NCBI GenBank assembly: GCA_015039365.1
Contig: WION01000222.1
Coordinates: 1 to 64,000 of the forward strand
From: Amanita rubescens
Taxonomy: Eukaryota > Basidiomycota > Agaricomycetes > Agaricales > Amanitaceae
Direction of reading: 5' to 3'
DNA: 64,000 nt
Shown here: positions 11,264 to 23,400 of the stretch, piece after piece
Position numbering within the stretch: position 1 is the stretch's first letter
Layout of the letters: every line of letters starts with the position of its first letter
Made by a program: the position numbers and the translations under genes
The notes under the pieces: generated by a model
What the model saw: the letters and a program-made list of their open reading frames with translations, nothing else
The model's database searches: none
What the model was told of the DNA's origin: nothing

Positions 11264-12346
11264 TCAAGTCGCTTTATAGACGTCTGACATCCTCGCCACA
11301 AGCTCCTCCAACTTGTCTGCCCTCGCCAACATTAGCCGACCCCTAGTATCAAGCCCAAAAGCGTCCCTTTCTCTAGGCTCTTCCGGCGCCTTATCAAACA
11401 CGTAATCCATGGCGCATTCAGCTGCCTGCATAATCAAAAGATCTTCCGGGTGAAACGGATAAATCCCATCTTCCGGCCGCCTCTTCAACAAATCATACTC
11501 GTCCCCGACCTCAAACTCTGGGCCCGCCTTGACCTTTTTCGATTTTTTATACTTGACATTGGTTTGCCGGGTAGGCGCCGAATTGGCCAACGCCGACTCT
11601 TCCCCGTCCGAAAGATGGTATGTTCGGGAAAGGAAGAGGAGATGGGAAAATTTATACGGTTTGCCCTGTTTCACCGTAAGTAAGGATAGACACGTGGAGA
11701 TAAGTGCGTGAAAGACGGACGGCGCTTAGAGCGTTACGCAGCTCGTCAAGAAGCATTTTGTACATGGGAGGGATAATTTGGACAGGCATATTGACGAGAC
11801 GTTCGCAAATGATGAGGCCTACGTGATTTTCAGCTGTGGAGAAGATGGTCTGAAGAGCTGAGTGCATGGCTGGTTGCGCCTGTGCGGATTTTGAGAGGAA
11901 ATAGGCAGCCAGGGATCTAATGGCAGGGCGCTCCTACAAGTGACCATTGTAAGTATTCATGTAAAGTGGATGACTTTAGGCGTCAACAGTCAGCGACACA
12001 TACGTGGTGCTCGTGCATGTTAATCACGGTAAGGATAGCGTACGGGTCACTCTCCGTTCCGTCCGTCTTGATCGTTGTACCAAGAGGTTGGGATAATATC
12101 AGCTCCGTCAAGTCATTCAGATCGAATGCTTCTGCATCACGATGGAATAATTGAACAAGCAGCCGTTTTGTCGCTTGAAAATCGACACTTGGATTCAGGT
12201 CATAAAAATCAAAATCTATGTTGATATGGCTCTACTAAGTTAACCAGTCAATCCAGGTGTTTTATTTCTTAACATGGACGTACGACATCTGAGGACCCGT
12301 CCTCACTGCCCGACTCGGCATGAGCGTCTTGTTTTCGTTTGGACAT
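11264..12346 (-). CDS. BCP1: BCP1/BCCIP-family nuclear protein
   Basis: Minus-strand gene starting at 12346 with [19 protein letters not shown], a basic then acidic N-terminus. Exons follow that encode [15 protein letters not shown] and a conserved body ([39 protein letters not shown]), ending at 11264 with MSDVYKAT. This order and wording match the BCP1 (BCCIP) family. In yeast, Bcp1 is an essential nuclear protein acting as a chaperone for the ribosomal protein Rpl23 and in nuclear export. Introns visible include GTACGTCC to AGTAG (about 12290-12233) and GTATGTGT to TTGTAG (about 12003-11936). The gene looks intact. Its promoter side received the transposon at 12475. Confidence 0.88.
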
Positions 12347-12474
12347 TTGGCAGACAGAATTTGAGGATTTGATTATATAATTCTAAGTTTGGGGTGACCA
12401 AACAATAGATGTATTTATATCCAGTCATGTGCTTTTCCCCTTTCATTATCCAACCACCACGCTACACACGCTGC

Positions 12475-12558
12475 CAGACTCCTACCCAGTCCCAACGGAG
12501 CGGCTGAAATTAGTCAGCTTATCGCTCCAGAGGGACTGGCACTAAACATATGTCAACA
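12475..12558 (+). repeat. Left TIR of the 2.9-kb transposon, with 9-bp duplication outside
   Basis: It pairs with 15291-15381. The outer 27 bases are identical and the inner 30 nearly so, with divergence only in the spacer. The flanking duplication ACACGCTGC lies at 12466-12474. Confidence 0.9.
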
Positions 12559-12612
12559 AACGCGTAGAGACGTTACTGGCCGTGACATGTACATTATGTA
12601 AATTGGGAACGA

Positions 12613-13895
12613 TTCGGACTTTGAAAATTCATCGCGTGTAGCCCGCGCCGTTGCGCGCTTCGTCCATGGCATAGCTCCCCCTCAAGTACAACACCCCGGC
12701 CTGATACTAGGTGAGTGTATTTACAAACTATATGTCTATTAACACCATCTCATGTGTTTTTCAATGAATTCCAGGTCTTTTCTCATGCCTGGCACGGCTA
12801 CGCTATCACAGGCACTGGAGCTTCCTTTGCTTGACGAAATTCGGTCCCGGACTCTCGAAAAATTTGGGAAACGACCATGCCTGTGGCAGATGCATATCTG
12901 CGAAGCGGTTCTACGTGGAGACCGGGATGTCATATCAATTGCTGGCACTGGCATGGGCAAAACCTTGACATTCTGGATGCCTCTTCTATTCCGACCTCAT
13001 GGCATTCAGCTCGTTATCACTCCCCTCAATATTCTAGGACAGCAGAATGTTCAAACCTTGGAGCAAGCAAATATCAAAGCAATTTTCATATCAGCTAAAA
13101 CGGCGACGGAGTGTAATTTTCAGGTACGTTATCATGCTCTTGCATTACTGAAAACTTAATGATAGTTATATTAGGATATTGCTTCCTTCCGGTATAGGGT
13201 CATTGTCGTCAACCCGGAGGAGCTGATGCGGCCAGGTGGCGGGTTTGAAAAACTTATGCAAGACAAACTTTTCAATGACCGGCTCATCAGCATCATCGTT
13301 GACGAAGCTCATTGTATATCTCAATGGGGATCGTTCCGTTCGGAGTATCGACAGATCGGGCGCCTTCGATACATCCAACGCAAACAATGTCCCATGCTTG
13401 TTACATCGGCTACGCTATCACCAACTGTTATCAAAGATATCAAGCAAATGTTAAAGTTACGAGAAGAAAACCTCGTTTTCTCACAGTGTTCTATTGACCG
13501 ACCCAACATTCGTCTTGCCGTCCAACAAATCATCAACCCACTTAAAAGTTTTCTCGACCTCAAGTTTTTACTATGTGACTGGAAAATTGGTGATCCGCCA
13601 CCCCCCAAATTTCTCGTTTTCTTCGATGATATCAATGAATCAGTCCAAGCTGCTTTTGCGTTACGAAAACTACTTCCCAAGGAACAACAATGCCGAGTGA
13701 AATGGTTCAACTCGGAAATGTCAGATGCGTTTAAAGAGGCTGAGGCTGCGAGACTCGCAACTGGTGAAACGTGGGGTCTTTTGACAACTGACTCGTTCGG
13801 TATGGTAAGTTGCTTATTTTTCGCATTGAGATAAGTCCTAAAAGCTTCACAAGGGGATGGATATACCCGACATCATGATCGTGGTGCAATGGCGC
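12613..13895 (+). pseudogene. RecQ-type DNA helicase, 3'-truncated
   Basis: Exons about 12613-12709 (open, upstream start not found), 12774-13123, 13175-13804 and 13854 onward join with canonical introns. Helicase motifs appear in order: Walker A SIAGTGMGKT, DEAHCISQWG (the RecQ form of motif II), SATLS (motif III), a second RecA lobe (KFLVFFDDI) and motif V (FGMGMDIPD). The reading stops being helicase-like just after VVQWRAT, where motif VI (the arginine-finger region) should follow. From there it runs into the antisense of the transposase. The product would lack the ATP-coupling arginine and the RecQ C-terminal region. It lies within the TIR element and is not a chromosomal SGS1 orthologue. 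Confidence 0.85.
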
Positions 13896-15250
13896 GCAAC
13901 AAAACCGTTTAGCTGCTTCTTGAAGTCATTGAAATATTTAGGCCCATGCATGATAAGGTCCCGCATACAGAGGTAAGATATAAATTTTTCTCGTCGAGTT
14001 AGAGACTGATCGTCTTCCAGCGTTTCTCGATGTAGCTTCAACAAGTCAACATAAGTCCTTTCTGCCTTCGAGATATTGACATTGTCAGGATTAAGCCTCG
14101 AGTTTTGCCATAGTTCTTGGGAGCATTTCAAGTCGTCTTTAGTAACGCCGTGTTGGAGGGGGAAGATCAGTCCAGAGGTGAGATGCTTCAGATTCTCGGT
14201 TGTCTTCTCAATGAGAGGAACATTTGGCTTTAGATTAACATCAAAGTTATCGTACGCATATGCAGCGCACATCGTCCGACCCAGTTCCAGCATCTTTTGT
14301 CGGGAATTGATAGAAAGTGACCGAACCATAGAATGGATAGCGCTCATGGAAATTGAGATCCCAATATGTGCGAGCATCTCGATGACCTTCTCTGGTGCTC
14401 GACAAGAATGCAAAAAGAACCCCAAAACACTTTGGAATGTATTTGCCTTTTGACTTGAACTCTGCATCATGATACTGACGATGACAGTTTTCTTCTAGAA
14501 GAAGCTGGAGCAAATGTCAATTTGCAATGAACATCTCATGCTCACAATGCGAAGCAAGTCCTCCCGTGAGTATCGTGATTTCTTAGCCTGTTCTGGACTT
14601 GCAGTGACGTTTCCTTCCAGTAATATTTCATCATTATTGTCGCTCTCGTCATTGCCAAGATCCATATCATGTTCGCCATCATCACCTACAACGGTCGGCT
14701 GGCGCTTTCTTCTACGAGCATCAAGGAGCACATCCAGTAGCGACCAAAGCATTGGCGCATTTTCGGCAATGTCCATGGCCAGATTATCCATTTCAAAGTC
14801 ATCAACATCATCAGGAACAGCCGTACGAGCGCTGAAATGCCAGCCGCTTGTCGGCTTTACAAGATATCTCATTTCTTGCGCATATATCGGCCAAAGCGCT
14901 TCAGAGGCAGCTTTCCGAGCTTCAATAGGTACCCAGTGCTTGAATAAGCCAGAGATTATGTTGCCAGAGTGTAGCAACAGGTCATGTAAGTGTAGACTCT
15001 TCTTGAAGCGCCGTTCTGTTAACAGAGAAATGACCAGGCTTCCAATCGACGCATTGCAGTTCCTCAAGGCATTGAAAACTGGTGTAAAGTCTCTTTGAAG
15101 GAGGGGATCATCATTCATGATGTCGGGCATAGTAGCAAGAGAGAAGTAGATGTGTATACAACGACGACACATAACCCACTCTCCTCGTATGCATAACTTC
15201 GAGCCGCTCCTGCCGAGCCAAATTTTTTCATTCCCCGCCCTGCCGAGCAT
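13896..15250 (-). pseudogene. DUF6589-like/Academ-type transposase fragment
   Basis: Minus-strand gene starting near 15250 or at MPDIMNDDPLLQRDF further in. The frame has an acidic spacer (DDGEHDMDLGNDESDNNDE) and an intron GTGAGCATG to CTCCAG (about 14552-14514). Next comes a conserved stretch (FFLHSCRAPEKVIEMLAHIG; ISMSAIHSMVRSLS; AYAYDNFDVN; TSGLIFPLQHG), which I recognise as the pattern of fungal DUF6589 proteins. A frame change is needed near 14447-14453. The C-terminal catalytic part is missing because the frame ends at the deletion breakpoint near 13895 that also truncates the helicase. Calling it the element's transposase is inference from its place inside the TIRs. Confidence 0.65.
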
Positions 15251-15290
15251 GTTATCTAATCGAGTGTGACAGAAAGGTCCAACCCCGCAT

Positions 15291-15381
15291 TTGTTGACAT
15301 ATGTTTAGCGCCAGTCCCTCTGGAGCGAATAGCTTACATAACATCGTCAAGCTCGCTCCGTTGGGACTGGGTAGGAGTCTG
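15291..15381 (-). repeat. Right TIR of the 2.9-kb transposon, with 9-bp duplication outside
   Basis: The reverse complement matches 12475-12558. It has about seven extra bases in the central spacer. The duplication ACACGCTGC follows at 15382-15390. Confidence 0.9.
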
Positions 15382-15430
15382 ACACGCTGCCGTCTCTCAG
15401 AAGTACATCGCCTAGACAACCATTACATAA

Positions 15431-15934
15431 ATGGAAGGATTAAACGTTCAAGATCAAATACGCGCGCTTCAAAGTGAGATTGCGAACCTTAGAGTAAGTG
15501 TATTTCAGAATCAAAAAAAATCACTGAATAACTTTTGCTTTAATAACAAAGCTTAACATGGTCGGGCATCACCAACTGATTCAAAACAAAGTTGACCAGC
15601 TTCAAAACGAAATTGACGAGGTAAGTCACATTTTGCAACCGAATGGCGAACCCATCCTATGTAATATATATAGATGAAACCAATCGTCGTTCGCCTGTAT
15701 CGGCGAATGATTGTAAATGATGCGCGTCAAGATTTACGGGAAGAACAAATATATCAGCCGGTTTCAGGGCAGCTGGGACTCGCTCTTATGCCGGATCCAA
15801 CAGACCGGGACGCGAAGGACCTATCCGTTCTAGCCCTAAAGATGATCCTAGAACGAAAGGATGAAGTTCGGTCTCGAGGTAACGACGAAGCGCACCCCGG
15901 CACAGAAGGCAGCGTCTTTCATATCCAATGTTGA
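15431..15934 (+). CDS. Small coiled-coil protein of unknown function
   Basis: Three exons (15431-15493, 15552-15620, 15674-15934) join in phase 0 to about 130 residues. The first half is a heptad-like coiled coil (DQIRALQSEIANLR; LIQNKVDQLQNEIDE) followed by a basic segment and an acidic Leu-rich helix. A further intron could begin at GTAACGACG (about 15880), which would change the C-terminus. It starts only 40 bp from the transposon's right duplication, so the insertion lies in its promoter. No family was recognised. Confidence 0.55.
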
Positions 15935-16441
15935 TAATCTGTCTGACGAGGTCCGGCGTTGCCTGGGCTTCATCTACGAATATGCATACGGCAGTCCCCC
16001 GACCATTCCTGGAGGATCAATGCCTTGACTTCGTATGGCACGGCGGCTACGCAATTGATATCAACCTGACATTTTAGCCTATACCCAACACATTCTCTCA
16101 AGCATGGCACATACTATACACATACTATATACATATATATTCCATGTTGTAATTGATTTGTACTTATATTCAGGACAAGGGTCGCAATACAAACTAATAA
16201 CTGAGGGCTATTTGGCATGATTTACTGTCACGCTGTTCTTGTCCAAGTGCTTGGTCTGTGTATGATATATGAACACTCACTGACGTCGGGACATCCTCAG
16301 CAACAACTAGAACCTAAGACATAAGCAATTTGGTTGTTGTTCTAACATTTCCTTCTGCTCTTTTTGCTCCAATTCAATTCAGCATATATTCAGGACAAGG
16401 GTCGTAATACAGGTATCATAGGCAATAACTAGTCTCTGGCA
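15935..16441. other. Intergenic space with duplicated 3'-flank words
   Basis: Contains two copies of TATATTCAGGACAAGGGTCG (about 16165 and 16385). The same block follows each A-gene copy at about 49327 and 58806 and marks the 3' end of the duplicated module. No gene seen. Confidence 0.6.
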
Positions 16442-18979
16442 CTACTTCGAGACCGTGTTGATGTATTCTTGAACATTATTGTTGACCACTCCCCATTGGG
16501 CTATAACTTGTGGTTTAACGATCTCCAAAATGGTTGGACCAGTCTGACCGTTCAGGACAGTGTAGAACGCGTCCAGTTTCGTTAGGGCGGTGGCAATGTC
16601 CGACCAAATTAGAGACACTTTAGAAAGATTCTGAGCGATTTCTTGCATGGGCGTCAAAAGACTGTAATCGAACATGTCAGCATATCGCCCATATCCCGCA
16701 GACGTGAAGTGCTTACGCCTCAAGCTTGGCTTTGGTGTCCTGAGCGTTCCGAACGGCTGCCTTCAGATCATTGATTGACTCAGTAATCTAAAGGAGTTGT
16801 AAGCGTCGACAACTTGATGAATTGGTCTAGTCTAACCTTGTGCGCCTCGATAGCTTGCTGCACGGCTATTCCACCAAGAGCACCTACGAATATTGGTCAG
16901 CTATCAGCTCGAGCTCTGTATCTACAGGTACGTACCTCCGATAGCCAGGGCGGCCAACATGCCGACCCCAGGAAGAAAGACAGCGGCAGTGAAGGCAAGG
17001 AAGGCGCCGAAGGCCGCAAGGATTGCATACATAGTCATTTTCTTTTGCTGTTCGGTAAGGTCGTTAATGCTCTGCTGCCATTTATCGATATTATCATCAC
17101 ACTCGTTGATCTTCATCCTGACGAGGTTGATTGCATTGTCCCAGTCGTTCTTCACCTCGGTGCTATTACGTAGATCAAACGTGAGAAAAATCTCCGACTG
17201 TAACGCGAGGTTACTCACGATCGCCTGGAAAGCGCGGCAGCGGCCTCGAGGTATCCAGACACCAAGGGCGTGTTAGTAGCGAGGTAGGTGGACAGCGGAA
17301 TATCTCCAGCCAAAACATTGGCCTGGTCGTCGCGCTTCACGTACGGCAAAAGGGTTTCCTGAAGTACGGCGTATGCCGCGAGATCTCGCGCGACTGGTAG
17401 CGTATCTAGTTGCAGCTTGAGGTACTTCTCGCGATAGTAGTTCATAACGATGTATAAATTCGAATCAGAGCCATCGATCGGACTTGTACACAAGATCTGG
17501 TCGAGATATGCCGTCTGAAGGAGATTCTAGAAGAGATAATGGCATAAGGTGCGTTCTTTGATCGTGGATATTCAATACTCACGTTGAACTGGTCAATGAT
17601 TTTTCCAGTGCTGTCAGCTAGTTCCTCAAGTTTCTCCTGAGTATCCGAGGGCGGGCTGTAAAACCAGGATTCAGCACTAAGCGTAAATGATAAAAACATT
17701 TAAAATACCCGATCACTGCCTCGACAATTTTTTCATCGTCGTTCAACTTCCTGTTGAGTACTGAGATAACCATGACAAACACAGACACCCGACAGTACTT
17801 ACCGGGCCTTTCTAGACCTCGATTTTGTATCCGTAGACGAGACCACAGCGCTACTGCCAAGAGCAGAAACCATTTTGTGGAGGCGAATCTCATGTTTAGT
17901 GATGGGAACTTTCCGATTTGTGTTGAATTGGGTAGATCTAACCGCGTGCATTGACCAAGCGCTGGTTGTCTGCGTAAGAGCGTCGGCGTATTCTTTGGCA
18001 TCAGCGGACACTTTCACCCAAGCGCTCTTGATTTGATTAGATATCACCGGAGGAACCATGTCTATCACTCCCATGACAGCCTCCTGGCGAGCCGCAACGT
18101 CATCCCAAACGTTAAGAAGATCTTGGGAATTCGTGATGACGACGGTAAGGCCTTTGCTAAGAGCAACGAATTTGGTCTTGAGCGAGCTGATCTGTTGGCG
18201 GAGGGCTCGGAGGCCGCTCAAGATCTGCTCTAGACGACGACGATCTTCGAACAGGCTCTTAAATGATCCAAATATGCTGCTGACTGTGACGCCGAGAAGG
18301 GCGGCGACTTGGACATCAGATTCTTCTGGACTCGAAGAAAGACTGTAAAGGGTCTGTCGTTTACGAAATAAACACATTGCCGATTATAATATCGGTGGGT
18401 TCACCTTGAGCACATCCCACAGAGTAGTAATGATGTTCCTCTCAGCAAGAGCTTCGCTCTGTCCCTGAATTTGCAAATCCAGATCATCAAGCTTTCCCTG
18501 GAGATCTGTGATGCGTTTATTGATAGCATCAACGTATTCAGAAAACTGTGCAATAATTCTTCAGTGAAGTAATGCGTAATTAAAATAGTACCAACCGAAG
18601 AGAAGAATCGTTGATTGGTCTCAGAATCCGCCCTAGCCTGATTCGCGTAGCCCTTTGCAACCGGTTGCATCGTTAATACAAAGATCTGGACTGTGAAGGA
18701 GTCCAAGAGAGTGCTGAGCGCTGCGTCATAACTAATAACCTTGCGTGCAAGATCAACATTGATGTTGGTCAAGTCGGAGAGTCGACTGTTGCCGCTAGCA
18801 ACTAGAGCGAACAAGTTAGTAGTGCTGTCCGGGACATCGCCAAGGGTTATAGTGTCGAGGTGCGGGAAAACTAGCAGTTCGTGAAGTGCCTTGCGAGCAG
18901 CCAGGTAGTCTGGAGTAAACCTGCTCAAAGAGCCGAGCTGGGTACCAGGACCAAGAGCTGCGAGGAGATGAGAGGACAT
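16442..18979 (-). CDS. A1: large helical protein, alpha-pore-forming-toxin-like, first copy
   Basis: Minus-strand multi-exon gene from ATG at 18979 to a stop at 16442. No signal peptide is seen at the N-terminus. The translated exons are almost entirely amphipathic helix and show the same pattern twice. Each unit has a helical stretch, a heptad-rich coiled coil, a hydrophobic hairpin-like segment (VQVAALLGVTVSSIFGSF in unit 1; AFGAFLAFTAAVFLPGVG in unit 2), a second coiled coil, and a helix with a conserved Trp-Asp pair near its end. This anatomy resembles HBL/NheA, Cry6 and ClyA-type alpha-helical pore-forming toxins. The resemblance is by pattern only, with no alignment run. It faces B1 across a shared 1.5-kb upstream region. 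All exons seen look splice-compatible, so this copy may be intact. Confidence 0.6.
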
Positions 18980-20474
18980 ATTTCGCGAGATGTGTTGTGG
19001 GACGCAATTGAGACCAGAATCTTGTTTAAATATTGCAATGCCCTTGCCGGGGGTATTTTCAATCCGACATTGCCATATGTCGGTCTCACGGAACCACCTC
19101 CTTGACAGGCATAGGGAAAGGCACGAATGGGGTGTAGAGCTCGATCGGGTCTCAGACGGCGTTGTATTTCAGATCGCGACTTCATTCAAAAATACTAAGG
19201 CAAAGTTAAAAGACAGGCAGGGACTATATGCGGTCGGTGCTACTTACAAGGAAGCCTCAGATGACATAGTTAAATCTGTTTTAAAGTTAATGGCGGCCAA
19301 GGGTGCTGTTAGTGTCATCGTGCTAGACGCATCTCCTCGGAATACTCAAGTATCTCCAAGTTCGTCAGCGATATGATATCCAAGCTCCAAAAATAGACTC
19401 CCTGACTTGGTGCGGTTGCAAAGCCTGACATTCGAACAGTGTGATGAAGCGTTGGATGACGTGATTATTGGTAGAAAATCGGATGCCTGCTGAATGACAT
19501 CAAGTCATTTATGTTTGGCGTTGCAGATCAGAGGTATGTTTGTGAATATGACATAGATAAGCTCAGAAAACTGCTTGTAACCACTGCTGGTGATGAGGAA
19601 GGGACTTACAATAAGAGTGTACGATGATAACGCACAGATAGAGCAGACTCGTACAACGATTGGCCGAAGGCCTGATGTGGAAAGGAACTGCGGCCGGCGT
19701 TCCAATATTTCAGTCTTTGTCTCCGGGGAACGTGTTCGCCCGACGCCCGCAGGGAATCGGAATGCGGATCGCAGAAGTCAGTTGAGCAGGTCAGTTGAAC
19801 AAGTAGCTTGAACGATTGGGTTTAATGCTTGACATGGTGAGCGATAGGATTAGATTAAAGCTTGACATGGTGAACGATAGGTATCATAACTGACAAGTCG
19901 ACCGCTGGAGACCGTAAGGGAATCGCTGGAAAGAACGAATTGCCGAGATGATTGCCAACCGTTTTATTTTTAGAGCACCGACGCGTTTGCTCAGGTGACC
20001 CCGCACTTCTCCGTAAACTTAGCCTTCAGAGCTTCATTGTCTTATGCTTCAACGCTTCTGACTAGAATCGAAGGTCTGCGGCGAATGAAGCAGGTAGGAA
20101 GCATCATATACGTCTCACACGTTTGATGAACTGTCGCTGAAGGTATGTTTCAGCAAACATAGCTCCATGTCTGACTATAATCGAACATGTGCGTTCCAAA
20201 GTACTATGATAGCGCCAGCGACAAACCTAACTTTATTCCCACTGGAAGATGCGTGACCCGGGACTGGTGCCTCTTACAGTTTTGGGGTGGTCGCACTACA
20301 AAGCATTTCACGTGTAACACGCAAAATGCGATAGACTGCATCGGATACACGCAAGGAACAGTAATCTTAAAAAAAATCACGATAACGCTTAACCCGTAAT
20401 CTCAGGATCGTATCCGCATGCAGTATAAAAGGACCCAGTCCTAGACTATTCCCACCCATCGTCTCCTCACTGAA
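18980..20474. promoter_or_regulatory. Divergent promoter region between A1 and B1
   Basis: About 1.5 kb separate the two start codons. Blocks conserved with the other two loci include TTTTATTTTTAGAGC (about 19961) followed by a CACTTCTC...TAAACTTAGC...TTCAG word, one unit of the minisatellite expanded in the other loci (about 19660-19760), and a TATAAAAG box at 20424-20431, about 45 bp before the B1 start. The TATA box is a direct observation; its role in transcription is inferred. Confidence 0.6.
20424..20431 (+). promoter_or_regulatory. TATA box of B1
   Basis: TATAAAAG lies about 45 bp upstream of the start codon. The corresponding position before B2 reads CATAAAAG (63220). Spacing and surrounding words are conserved between the two copies. 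Confidence 0.6.
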
Positions 20475-23400
20475 ATGGCTACCTTCGATTATTCCTCTTT
20501 CCTTCCAGGAGAACTCGAGCCTGCTTTGCAAGCATTGACCAAGGTTTACAAGCGTAACACAAATCGCCTCACCGATGCATTTTTTCAGACTCCCTTACCA
20601 GGTGTCCACACGTCAGCACGTACGTATCCAATCAATACGGTGCTTCACACTGATCCAATTTATTTCTTAGCGGACATCATCGGTGCGAAAGACCTAGGCT
20701 TCAAAGTTGCCTTGCGCTCTGTGCCTTCTGTTCGTGATGTGGTAGCATATACTGAACTCATTGCCACTTTCGTTCCCGTGATTACGGACCGTGATACCCT
20801 TGTCACCATCTTACTGCCCAATGCTTCTTCATGGAAAATCTTGGAGACATCTGACCTCTCTGACATAAACGAGGTCTGTCACCCTATCCAGACTCAAAAC
20901 AGCGCTTATTTTCCCATCAGGAATATAGGCAAAAGTTTATTGATTACCTGCCTATTTTAGATCCGATGATCGACGGTTTGAACAATTTCCTGACAGAACT
21001 GAAGAACATCGACAAGGCCCACCCCCCTCCTTGGTTCAAGCAGACGTTATTTGATACCCTTATTCCCATTCTGTCCTTCGCAAGCTTCCGTCCTGGTATT
21101 CAAGGCCAATCTATATTAGCGGGTATTCTTGGATTATCTCTTACCATGGTGAACACACCGCTGAACAAGCTCCTTTTCCCGTTCTTCCCTATCCCTCCCG
21201 ACCCGAAGGTTGTGATCGCAGAAGCCGTTCAGAAAAACTGTGTAGATGCCATCACAAAATACGGGCAGGTCATTCGTGATCTCATTCCCCTTTTTGAACC
21301 GTTCGAAGTTGCATGCATTACCGTTTCACAAGAGCAAGCTGCCGTTGCTCCACGCATCAAGGATAATGCTCCCGGACCCGTGCCGACCACCGCTAACCAG
21401 TGCACGGCAGCCTGGAATGACGTTCAGAATGCCGGAAATGGTTTCATCAACTACGTTGCCGGAGGTTCTGCTGCTAACGCAGCGTCGACCGAGAAGTCCT
21501 TTCGTTTGAAATCGTTTGCTGCGCAAGCGGATTCAATATCTCCTGGAGACGTCACCAGAGCTTTTGGACCTCCATCGTATGCGTCTACGGCGCTCCCGGA
21601 AATGAGCGCTACGACAGGTCAAATCGTTGCTAACTTTAACAAAATACTGACGCAACCTTTCATTGAGTAAGTATAATATTTCCTTGTATATTAACAACCT
21701 AACGTCGAATCCCTTTACTAGCCAATTAAAGGTTACTGACAAGGATGGCGACGAGATTGCCATCTCTACTGTTATGCTAACATGCAAGAAGAAGTATGAA
21801 ACACTTCAAGGCGTGACCGTCGACATTGTGAGGGAGCTCGATGCGTATGCGTTACTGCAAAAGGTATTCAACACAGCCCACATCCTTCGTACTTTTTCTA
21901 ACCCAATCTTTCGACAGCTCGTCTTACCCGCAGTTGATAAACCAGAAGGATTGACGCTAGCAAGATTTTTTGACCACTAACCTTCCTCTTGTCATGGTTC
22001 GTTGCTTATTGGCCTTTTCAAGGAGCCAGATCAATATTTTGTTTATAGAAATATGGAAAGGATGCGAAGAAAATAGCAGCCGACACTCAAGCATTACTGG
22101 TTGATTTTGAAGGATGGTTAGATGTTCTCATTAAAAATCTTGAAGAAGTGGGTGATTCCTCGCGTTACGGGAGTGTAGTTGAAATATTATCTACCAGATC
22201 AACAAATCCATTGCCGAAAACAAAGCGGCTCTCGACGAAGCTCAAAGAGAATACGATTCGGCCAAAGCGAGCGCCATTCTAGAAGGGATCCTTGGACTTG
22301 TCTTCACCGCTGTTGCGATTGCTTCATTGGTTGCTGGTCAAGGAGAGCTCGCAGTTGAAATGGGCATCGAAGCGGGGAAAAACTTTATTGAGATGATTCG
22401 TGATGCGGTAACCGCAGGAAAACTTGCCGTGTATGTATTCACATGCCGCCACCATTCTACCTATGCTGATGCATTTTTACTCTGCAGCGTCATCGGCCGC
22501 CTCAAGAATGTCATAGCGACATCAGAGAGAACTCGCGACCAGTTGAAGGTGATCATCCCACTGTTCACCACCATCATCGACCTTATGGGCGTCATCCACG
22601 TTGTATGGGAAACAATTTCCGGAGACCTGAATAATGTTCAGGAGAATTATGAGTTGTGGTGAGTAAATGTACTGCATATTGATCGGCATTTCACAAACAA
22701 ATATAATAGGAACAACCCACATTATTTCACTCCAGCATCGCTCAAGGCTGCTCTGGACAACTGGGAAGACGTCATCGTACAATGCGAGATATATATCTCG
22801 ATTGTGGCCGGTGGCAACACATCAGTTGTGAAAGAATTCAAAGCAACAGCGCACCCGCATCCGCACCCGCACCCACACTCGCACTCGCATCCGCACCCGC
22901 AAACGAAACTGAACGCACAACCACCGGCAAATGAAGAGCCACCTCCACCATACGAAGTTGCCGTCCTTCCCGGCCACCACGCTATTCTTGGTCAGGAGAT
23001 AAGCATAGAACACCGAGTGGGGATGTTCAAGGCCTTAGCGCAATCCGATGACGTCAATCGGCTAATCGTAGCGCTTTCTCCCGCCGACGTTGTCATCGGA
23101 GTGAATCGGTCTCAGCTTACTGATGCTGCTAACAGTTATCAATGGATAGCAAACAACATCAGGTATCGTCGCCCCTCTCAGTAATTGCAAAATATCGGCT
23201 AAAACATGATGTTTAAAGGAATTTGTACAGCGATTCTGCCGATGAAGCAGAAAACCTTGTTATTACTATCAATACACGTTTGATTCCATCTTTGAACACA
23301 GCTGTCGAGTTCTACATCAAGTTCGCGGCAGGTGAGGAGGACCCGTTCTCCGGCGGAACGTCGAAGGAGGCAATGGAGGCCCTTATTCGTGAACGCTCGA

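Larger units (their letters stand above)
12475..15381. mobile_element. TIR DNA transposon with RecQ-like helicase and DUF6589/Academ-like transposase (deletion derivative)
   Basis: The element starts CAGACTCCTACCCAGTCCC at 12475, and its reverse complement ends at 15381. The terminal inverted repeats span about 84-91 bp, with an indel in the middle and a conserved inner block CGCTCCAGAGGGACTGGC. Both flanks carry the 9-bp duplication ACACGCTGC (12466-12474 and 15382-15390), which proves insertion. Inside, a plus-strand helicase and a minus-strand transposase-like gene run toward each other, and both stop at a common breakpoint near 13895, so the middle of the parental element has been lost. 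Helicase plus Academ-type transposase, TIRs and a 9-bp duplication fit the AcademH lineage described from fungi and animals. That lineage assignment is from memory and needs a search. Confidence 0.85.

Noticed and set aside
12613..13895. Helitron or chromosomal RecQ (SGS1) gene
   Set aside because: The DEAH form and surrounding motifs are RecQ-like, not the Pif1-type helicase of Helitrons, and the gene lies within TIRs with a 9-bp duplication, so it belongs to a cut-and-paste element.
18925..19185. Additional small genes in the A1-B1 spacer
   Set aside because: Short frames overlap promoter blocks conserved among the three loci at the DNA level and are not conserved as protein.
22822..23013. 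Arg/Val dipeptide minus-strand frame
   Set aside because: Antisense of the His-Pro repeat in B1.
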